64,000 nucleotides of DNA, taken from positions 1,364,001 to 1,428,000 of the forward strand of contig OW818641.1 in assembly GCA_942492925.1 (NCBI GenBank), given 5' to 3'. Made by a program: the position numbers and the translations under genes. The first letter of the stretch is position 1, and each line of letters opens with the position of its first letter. This DNA comes from QZKY01 sp942492925 (GTDB lineage: Bacteria; Pseudomonadota; Gammaproteobacteria; Burkholderiales; Burkholderiaceae_D). The notes under the pieces are model-generated. The model was not told the DNA's origin. It worked only from the letters and a program-made list of their open reading frames with translations, and ran no database searches. Below, piece by piece: positions 58,495-64,000 of this stretch.

Positions 58495-59019
58495 TTATTG
58501 AATGACAAATGAAGTAAAGAATACGTTCACAACTTCCTGCGGTTTCGCACCGGGCGTGAGCGGCATGTTGACTTGCGCTTTGACTTCCTCGGTTAATTTT
58601 TTCTTGCCATCGAGCGTCGCGATTTCAGATCCTTTTTTGCTGGTCAGCAAGAACAAGATGCGGCTCCTGATCTGCGGCATGTAAAGCTTGATGTGTTCAA
58701 CATCTTCTTTTTTCGAAACTTGCAGAGTGATGCCAACTTGCAGGTAGTGCTCACCGCTTTCAGGTTGCAAATTGACTGTGAATTGTTCCAATGGCAGAAA
58801 AATTGGGGCCACGGGTTTTTCAACTTTGGCGCTCTCATTTTTCTCAGCCCCCATGAAGTACCACCAGCCGCCACCGCCGCCACCAGCCAGAACGAGCAGA
58901 AGGACTGCGACGAAAATCAGCTTTTTCTTGGACTTTTTGGGTTTGCCTGCTTCATTGTCCGCCCCATTCGCTCCGCCTTTGGGGGCATCTGATTTTGCAT
59001 TTTGCGGGGGGGTCGCCAT
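58495..59019 (-). CDS. fliL: flagellar basal body-associated protein FliL
   Basis: FliL is a single-pass inner-membrane protein that supports the stator. The 174-residue protein has a Lys/Ala/Gly-rich cytoplasmic tail (about 1-32) and one membrane helix (LIFVAVLLLVLAGGGGGGWWYF). The periplasmic FliL domain has PLEQFTVNLQPESGEHYLQVGI and the conserved ending RSRILFLLTSKKGSEIATLDGK. It sits between fliK and fliM. A 167-base gap with no gene seen lies between fliK and fliL. Confidence 0.93.
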   Translation of the reverse strand: MATPPQNAKSDAPKGGANGADNEAGKPKKSKKKLIFVAVLLLVLAGGGGGGWWYFMGAEKNESAKVEKPVAPIFLPLEQFTVNLQPESGEHYLQVGITLQVSKKEDVEHIKLYMPQIRSRILFLLTSKKGSEIATLDGKKKLTEEVKAQVNMPLTPGAKPQEVVNVFFTSFVIQ

Positions 59020-59186
59020 TGTTCTGCCTCTGTGAATCTGATGAAGTTACGTCATTATTGACAAAATTGCGCTGCCTGGAAGCGTCGAAAAGAGGGGAGA
59101 AGACCGTGTCTATTCATGCATTTGTTTCTTTGCGCCAATCCAGTGCTCCTTCGTCAATACGCAGCGATGCATCCTTGTTCGTCCGC

Positions 59187-60383
59187 TCAGGCGAAAGTAT
59201 CGACCAAACCTTCTCGAACCATCCGAGAAACTGGCGTGGATGGCACTTGCGTCACGCTCAAACTGTCATGCGTATTGCTTGTGTGCGCTGAAGCGGTAAA
59301 CGTTGGCGCATACGAGCCTTGCTGTTGCGGTGTGCCAGCATTGACGTTCGCCTGTCCCAGCTGGATGCCTGCGTCGCCCAGCATTTCACGCAGTTTCGGC
59401 AAGGCGGCTTCAAGTGCTTCGCGGACTTCGGCGTGTGGCGAGTAAAAACTGGCATTGGCCTGGGTACTGGAAACGCTCAAGACAACTTGCATGGGACCGA
59501 GGTCCGGCGGGTTCAAGGTGAGAGAAGCGCTTTGTTGTTCGCTACCGACCATCCAGACGATTTTTTGTCCGATGGCCTGGTTCCAGGCTGACGTGCCGAC
59601 TTGCGGCGCAATTCTTTCCGATGTGTTGACGGCCGTTTGCGCAACCGTGTCTGCTGCTTTTTGCATCGCATTCAGGCTGGCGGCAAAGTCAGGGAGGCTT
59701 TCTTCGATGGATTCAGCGCTCAATTCGGCGCTCAATTCGGGGGAAGCGGGGACGAGCGCCGTGAGCGGCGCATTTTGCATCGAATTTTGTTTTGCGGCGG
59801 ACAAATCGGCAGACAAGGAGGCGCCTTCTTTGCTGAGGTCGATATTTTTCAACAGTTCGGCGTCCGATTCCTTGCCAGATGCCGCACCGAGGCTGTCCTG
59901 GCCTTTGGCGGTTTTGTCTTTCACCGTATCGCCTAAAAGATTGGCCAGTGTGTTTTCCCCGGAGGAGAGCGCGCTGGTGATGCCGTTTGCAGGCGCCATG
60001 CCAGCCATGACGCTTGTGTCATCGGTCTTGCCAACGCCGGCCTGGGTATCCGGAATGATCGGAATGAGTTGTCCAGCGATCATCAGCATTTGCTCAGCCG
60101 ATACGTCAACGTCCGTTTTGTCAGTGTCCAACGATTCCTTGGAGGGGGCTTCTTCAGCAGCTTGGGACGAAGCGGTGCTGGTGGCATTTTCTTTTTTGCC
60201 AGGACCCGAAGCATCTTGGGCAGACGAGACGTTCGTGTTCCCGGAAGGACGACGATCAGCGATTTCCTTGTTCAGGATGTCGTTGAATGAAGTGTTGCCA
60301 GCAGCATTGTCGCGAAACGGCGCTTTGGTAACGTCTGCGCTTGAGGCAGGTACGGACGCTGTGATAGCCGGTGTATTCATCAT
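59187..60383 (-). CDS. fliK: flagellar hook-length control protein FliK
   Basis: FliK is an exported molecular ruler that stops hook growth and switches export to filament proteins. The 398-residue protein is Ser/Ala/Thr-rich and largely disordered for its first 265 residues. The conserved C-terminal domain (about 270-370) has IVWMVGSEQQSASLTLNPPDLGPMQVVLSV-type sequence, with the LNPPDLG motif, and LREMLGDAGIQLGQANVN. Two ATGs (60383, 60380) can start it. Between fliJ and fliL. A long frame on the opposite strand is a by-product of codon bias. Confidence 0.93.
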   Translation of the reverse strand: MMNTPAITASVPASSADVTKAPFRDNAAGNTSFNDILNKEIADRRPSGNTNVSSAQDASGPGKKENATSTASSQAAEEAPSKESLDTDKTDVDVSAEQMLMIAGQLIPIIPDTQAGVGKTDDTSVMAGMAPANGITSALSSGENTLANLLGDTVKDKTAKGQDSLGAASGKESDAELLKNIDLSKEGASLSADLSAAKQNSMQNAPLTALVPASPELSAELSAESIEESLPDFAASLNAMQKAADTVAQTAVNTSERIAPQVGTSAWNQAIGQKIVWMVGSEQQSASLTLNPPDLGPMQVVLSVSSTQANASFYSPHAEVREALEAALPKLREMLGDAGIQLGQANVNAGTPQQQGSYAPTFTASAHTSNTHDSLSVTQVPSTPVSRMVREGLVDTFA

Positions 60384-60403
60384 GTGCCTGCTTTCTCGAA
60401 AGG

Positions 60404-60844
60404 TTACGGTTTGTTTTGCACGGCTCTGGCGGCAAACTCGTCGGTCTCTTTTTGTTCGCGCCGCGATTCCTTACGCTGCGCTTCCTTCTGTTTTCTATCT
60501 GCAAGGGTGTCGTAGGACATTTTTTTATGTTCGGCAGCTTGCCATGCCTTTTGACAGCCTTCCACACGTCTTTTGGATTCCAGGACGATTTGTCGTTGTC
60601 CCGTAATCGCTTGCTCCAGTTTTTCCAGAAAAATCTGGAAGTTTCGATATCCCTCGATGCTCAAGCCTTCTGCCTGGTTCATTTGAAGTCGCGCGCTGTA
60701 TTCATCGCGGTACTGCACGAGCAAGGCAAGCTTTTTGTCCGTTTCTTCAGCGATCCGAATCGACTTGCCCAATTCCTGCGCCGCTTTGTCGCATTCCTTG
60801 GTTGCCAGTTCGATCAGCATGTTGATTGCAGAAGTTGAAGCCAT
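60404..60844 (-). CDS. fliJ: flagellar export chaperone/stalk protein FliJ
   Basis: FliJ forms the gamma-like coiled-coil stalk of the export ATPase with FliI. The 146-residue protein is one long helical hairpin, with LSIEGYRNFQIFLEKLEQAITGQ in the middle and a Lys/Gln/Glu-rich tail. It lies between fliI and fliK with short gaps. Length and all-helix composition are diagnostic, as sequence conservation in FliJ is low. Confidence 0.92.
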   Translation of the reverse strand: MASTSAINMLIELATKECDKAAQELGKSIRIAEETDKKLALLVQYRDEYSARLQMNQAEGLSIEGYRNFQIFLEKLEQAITGQRQIVLESKRRVEGCQKAWQAAEHKKMSYDTLADRKQKEAQRKESRREQKETDEFAARAVQNKP

Positions 60845-60876
60845 AGTTCATTCTAATATCGCGGTCCGGATTTCCA

Positions 60877-62283
60877 TCACTGGAATAGCGAGGCAAGTTG
60901 GGTCAAACTCTCGTTAACGTTAGCACGTTCCTGAATGCCTTGCTGCAGGAAAGACTCAATGCTTGAATGTTTTGCAATGGCTTCATCCAAAACGGGGTCG
61001 CTGCCTGGGCTATAGGCACCCACGCTGATCAAATCGCGGTTGCGTTGATAACGCGAATTCAGTTGTTTCAATTTGCGCATCAATTGTTGATGCTCCGGCG
61101 AGGTGATGTTTTGCATCACGCGGCTGATGGACTGTTCGATATCAATGGCGGGGTAGTGACCACTGTCGGCGAGTTGTCTATCCAGCACGATGTGGCCGTC
61201 CAGAATGGCGCGTGCGGCATCCGCAATCGGGTCCTGTTGATCATCGCCTTCCGTCAATACGGTATAAAACGCGGTGATGGATCCGCCGCCGACTTTGCCG
61301 TTGCCGGCTCGCTCGACGAGGGCGGGCAGTTTGGCAAAAACGGAAGGGGGGTAACCTTTTGTGGCTGGCGGTTCGCCGATGGCCAAGGCAATTTCGCGCT
61401 GTGCCATGGCAAAACGCGTCAATGAGTCCATGATGAGCAAAACATTTTTCCCCTGGCCGCGGAAATGTTCGGCGATGGTGGTGGCATAAGCAGCGCCCTG
61501 GAGTCGCATCAAGGGGGGCGCATCAGCAGGTGCGGCAACGACGACAGAACGCGCCAATCCATCCTTCCCAAGATTGTCTTCGATGAATTCCTTCACTTCC
61601 CGGCCACGTTCACCAATCAGCCCGACAACAATGACATCGGCATTGGTATAGCGAGCCATCATGCCCAGCAAAACACTCTTGCCGACGCCGGAACCGGCAA
61701 ACAAACCCATACGCTGGCCGCGACCGACGGTCAACATGCTGTTGATGGCGCGCACGCCGACGTCCAGAACCTGGTTAATTGGCGCGCGTATGAGCGGATT
61801 GATCGTGCGTACGCTGAGTGGCGCAGCCTGGGAAGCGTTCAGCGGGCCGAGACTGTCGAGTGGACGGCCAACGGCATCCAGAACGCGTCCAAGCAATTCA
61901 TTGCCGACAGGCATGTGCTTGCTGCGATCATCGGGACGACGTCTGGGGTGTGTGACAGACCCTGGCTTGGGGAGACTTTGTACGACTTCAACGGGAAAAA
62001 CGCGGGTGCCCGGAACGATACCTTCGACATCGCTTTGGGGCATCAGATAGAGTTTGTCATTTGCAAACCCGACGACTTCCGCTTCGATGCGTGAGCCATT
62101 CGGCAGCGGAACCGTGCAGGCGCTGCCCACAGCCAGACGGAGTCCGACGGCTTCCATCACCAGACCGGTGACCCGTGTGACGCGACCGGAAACTTGCATC
62201 GGCTCTGCAATTTCAATCATGGCGCGGCAATCGCGCAGATAGGCGCGCCAGCGGTCGCTTCCGGTGGCATTATGGGTTGTCAT
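60877..62283 (-). CDS. fliI: flagellum-specific export ATPase FliI
   Basis: FliI energises protein export with FliH and FliJ. The 468-residue ATPase has Walker A GLFAGSGVGKSVLL, Walker B VLLIMDSLTRFAMAQ and the VGLIGERGREVKEFIED region, as in F1-type ATPases. I start at ATG 62283 (MTTHNATGS), which overlaps the fliH stop by four bases. A longer in-frame frame to 62334 runs into fliH and adds a non-family leader. Confidence 0.96.
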   Translation of the reverse strand: MTTHNATGSDRWRAYLRDCRAMIEIAEPMQVSGRVTRVTGLVMEAVGLRLAVGSACTVPLPNGSRIEAEVVGFANDKLYLMPQSDVEGIVPGTRVFPVEVVQSLPKPGSVTHPRRRPDDRSKHMPVGNELLGRVLDAVGRPLDSLGPLNASQAAPLSVRTINPLIRAPINQVLDVGVRAINSMLTVGRGQRMGLFAGSGVGKSVLLGMMARYTNADVIVVGLIGERGREVKEFIEDNLGKDGLARSVVVAAPADAPPLMRLQGAAYATTIAEHFRGQGKNVLLIMDSLTRFAMAQREIALAIGEPPATKGYPPSVFAKLPALVERAGNGKVGGGSITAFYTVLTEGDDQQDPIADAARAILDGHIVLDRQLADSGHYPAIDIEQSISRVMQNITSPEHQQLMRKLKQLNSRYQRNRDLISVGAYSPGSDPVLDEAIAKHSSIESFLQQGIQERANVNESLTQLASLFQ

Positions 62284-62942
62284 GTCTTCAGCCAATCGTT
62301 GGTTTTGCCCAACGCCGAGGTGATGCGCTGCCAACGCGTCGAGGGAGTGGCGTCGATTTGGTTGCTGGCCGTTTCAACACGGCAGCCGCCACGTTCGACA
62401 TGCGGATCCTCCAATATGCGCCACCCGGTTTTTGTCAGTTCATCACCGAGGTGCTGTTTGACGATTTGGATATCCGATGGATGCAAGAACAGTGAGGCAG
62501 GGTGTTGCACCGAAGGTAAATAGTGAATGGCTTCGCTGACAACCGGCAGAATGAGTTCCGGGCGAATTTCCAATGCCGTCTGCAACATGGCTTTGGCCAA
62601 ATCCAGGCAAACGTCGAGCATGTCTTGCGCCATGACTTCGTTGGCCTGCGCGACATCTTGCTGAAAATGCGTGGCGATGCGCTGCATGCGGGCGGCTTCT
62701 TCAGCCGCTTTGGCGCGGCCTTCTTCCAAACCCAGTTGATGGCCTGCCGCCTTACCTTCAGCCAAACCGGCGGCATAACCTTCCTTGTGCGCTTGATGAC
62801 GCAAGGCGGCGGATTGCTCGGTGCTGGCATTGTTGCCAGTGGCCACTTGGATCGGGCTCGTATGAGGACGATCGTCTCCAAAGGAAGCCATTTCCCAACG
62901 TTGATAGGCTGTTTGTTTTTCCTTGGGCAACCTATTAGACAT
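62280..62942 (-). CDS. fliH: flagellar assembly protein FliH
   Basis: FliH dimerises, holds FliI and links it to the C-ring. The 220-residue protein has a coiled-coil middle rich in GxxxG-like repeats (EGYAAGLAEGKAAGHQLGLEEGRAKA) and the C-terminal domain that binds FliI. I choose ATG 62942 (MSNRLPKEK) because AAGGGAG lies nine bases upstream; ATGs at 62951 and 62948 are too close to that site. It overlaps the end of fliG by eight bases. Confidence 0.93.
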   Translation of the reverse strand: MSNRLPKEKQTAYQRWEMASFGDDRPHTSPIQVATGNNASTEQSAALRHQAHKEGYAAGLAEGKAAGHQLGLEEGRAKAAEEAARMQRIATHFQQDVAQANEVMAQDMLDVCLDLAKAMLQTALEIRPELILPVVSEAIHYLPSVQHPASLFLHPSDIQIVKQHLGDELTKTGWRILEDPHVERGGCRVETASNQIDATPSTRWQRITSALGKTNDWLKT

Positions 62943-63930
62943 AGGCATCATCTCCCTTGCCGCCTATCGTGATTTGTCCTTCGTCTGCCAGACGCCGCAC
63001 AATTTGCAGAATTTCTTTTTGCTGCGTTTCGACTTCGGACAGACGGACCGGCCCCTTGGCATCCAGGTCTTCCCGCATCATTTCTGCAGCACGTTGTGAC
63101 ATATTCTTGAAAATCTTGTCGCGTAAATCTTGCCCCGCGCCTTTGAGCGCGACGATCAGGGATTCAGAAGCGACTTCGCGCAACAGCGTCTGGATGCCAC
63201 GATCATCGATTTCGACAATGTCCTCGAAGACGAACATTTCATCCATGATTTTTTGGGCCATGTCCGGATCGTGCAATTTCAGATTGTTCATCACGGATTG
63301 TTCGTGTTCGCCACCCAGATAGTTCATGATTTCTGCTGCGGTGCGAACGCCGCCCATGGGTTTTTTCTTCAGGTTTTCATTGCCGCTCAGAAGCTTGGTG
63401 AGTACGTCGTTCAATTCGCGTAGCGCACCCGGTTGAACGCCATCCAGGGTCGCAATGCGCAGCATGACATCATTGCGAAGCCGTTCAGTGAACGAGGCGA
63501 GAATGTCACAGGCGTGGTAGCGTTCCAGATGAACGAGAATGGTCGCAATGATCTGCGGGTGCTCGTTGCGAATCAGGTCGGCTACCGAATTCGCATCCAT
63601 CCACTTCAGACTTTCGATACCGCTGGCGTCGCGTGCGCCCAGAATGCGATTGATCAGGGACGAGGCCTTGTCGTCTCCCAATGATTTGGTCAGCACTTCG
63701 CGAATATACTCGTCGGAATCCAGACCAATCGAGGTATTTTCTTCCGTCGACGAACGAAATTTATCGAGGACCTCTTCCAATTCTTCCGATTTGACCGCTT
63801 TCATCGTCGACATGGCAGCGCCGAGCAATTGCACTTCGCGCGGCCCCAGGTAACGCATGACCTCAGCGGCTTCGTCCGAGCCGAGCGCCAGCATCAGAAT
63901 CGCACTTCTTTGAATGCCAATATCACTCAT
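62935..63930 (-). CDS. fliG: flagellar motor switch protein FliG
   Basis: FliG is the rotor protein that interacts with the stator. The 331-residue protein has three helical domains. The N-terminal part binds FliF, the middle has the EHPQIIATILVHLERYHA motif, and the C-terminal domain carries the charged torque helix (LRDKIFKNMSQRAAEMMREDL). Its start overlaps the fliF stop (ATGAGTGA). Confidence 0.97.
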   Translation of the reverse strand: MSDIGIQRSAILMLALGSDEAAEVMRYLGPREVQLLGAAMSTMKAVKSEELEEVLDKFRSSTEENTSIGLDSDEYIREVLTKSLGDDKASSLINRILGARDASGIESLKWMDANSVADLIRNEHPQIIATILVHLERYHACDILASFTERLRNDVMLRIATLDGVQPGALRELNDVLTKLLSGNENLKKKPMGGVRTAAEIMNYLGGEHEQSVMNNLKLHDPDMAQKIMDEMFVFEDIVEIDDRGIQTLLREVASESLIVALKGAGQDLRDKIFKNMSQRAAEMMREDLDAKGPVRLSEVETQQKEILQIVRRLADEGQITIGGKGDDAYV

Positions 63931-64000
63931 TGGTGCCTACCCAGCCTTTCACGACGTTTGCTACGACTTTGGGGTCTTGCCTTGCCATTTGCTTGGCTGC
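63923..64000 (-). CDS. fliF: C-terminal end of flagellar MS-ring protein FliF (5' beyond window edge)
   Basis: On the - strand the frame entering from the right edge reads AAKQMARQDPKVVANVVKGW and ends VGTNE then TGA, eight bases into fliG. The pattern of VARQDPKVVANVVKxWV is the well-known FliF C-terminus, the segment that binds FliG. fliF directly before fliG is the standard order. Only 25 residues are visible. Confidence 0.93.
   Translation of the reverse strand, partial: AAKQMARQDPKVVANVVKGWVGTNE

Noticed and set aside
59455..60606. Open frame of 383 codons on the + strand over fliK and fliJ
   Set aside because: It is antisense to two well-supported flagellar genes, has no ribosome-binding site and shows serine/alanine-rich composition mirrored from fliK.
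1..64000. CRISPR arrays, insertion sequences, prophage, rRNA or tRNA
   Set aside because: I read for regularly spaced repeats, terminal inverted repeats with transposase-like frames, integrases and tRNA T-loop patterns in the gaps and found none.

Overview
The window reads as a chromosomal stretch of a motile betaproteobacterium. The best guess is Burkholderiales, family Oxalobacteraceae (a Herminiimonas-like organism). This rests on protein character and gene order (lpxD-fabZ-lpxA-lpxB-rnhB; ygfZ-mltG-tmk-holB-pilZ-tatD; flgNMA divergent from flgBCDEFGHIJKL; fliF to fliR in one run) and on base composition near the middle of the range. No search was run, so the family-level assignment is inference. 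I see no IS element, prophage, CRISPR array, rRNA or tRNA, and almost every gene is intact.

Layout. 1-4918 (+): the tail of a probable Skp/OmpH chaperone gene, lipid A genes lpxD, fabZ, lpxA and lpxB, then rnhB and a SPOUT rRNA methylase. 4930-5315: a small zinc-ribbon gene with its own promoter and terminator. 5351-10378: an iron block with fur (-) facing hemP, an outer-membrane barrel gene and feoA-feoA-feoB-feoC (+). Between them lies a promoter covered by a Fur-type operator, and a strong terminator closes the block. 10467-15714: two successive cheW-mcp modules, evidently a tandem duplication; the first has a sigma-28 promoter. 15738-20326: a secreted unknown, an FAD oxidase, YihY and DctA. 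20331-24865 (-): bioC, bioH, bioF, an NRDE/TANGO2 protein and YgfZ. 24948-29884 (+): mltG, tmk, holB, pilZ, tatD and a proline-rich exported protein. 29993-32615 (-): small exported or membrane unknowns and hpnC. 32691-38409: a diguanylate cyclase and a NarL-type two-component pair (-), then cheR-cheD (+). 38445-42242: TauE/SafE, a PanE-like reductase, a divergent LysR regulator and rlmJ. 42312-64000: the flagellar region, with flgA, flgM and flgN (-), flgB to flgL (+), and fliR back to the end of fliF (-), converging on flgL.

How the parts work together. The flagellar genes supply the rod, hook, junction, C-ring, export gate, export ATPase and hook-length control. Export chaperone FlgN and anti-sigma factor FlgM set the switch to late genes. 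I find good sigma-28 (FliA) promoter matches ahead of flgM, flgK and the first cheW, so receptor modules and late flagellar genes are probably co-timed. CheR and CheD act on the receptors, which carry C-terminal pentapeptide-like tails. The iron block looks like a Fur-controlled ferrous-iron uptake unit that also carries HemP and an outer-membrane barrel, which is the least conventional arrangement here. The remaining genes are mostly core metabolism and envelope housekeeping.

Nothing seen amounts to a clearly new defence or mobile system. The best leads are the hemP/barrel/feoAABC unit, the duplicated cheW-mcp modules with homogenised signalling domains, a repeated domain shared by FlgK and FlgL, the small zinc-ribbon gene, and a possible small RNA between the two terminators after feoC.
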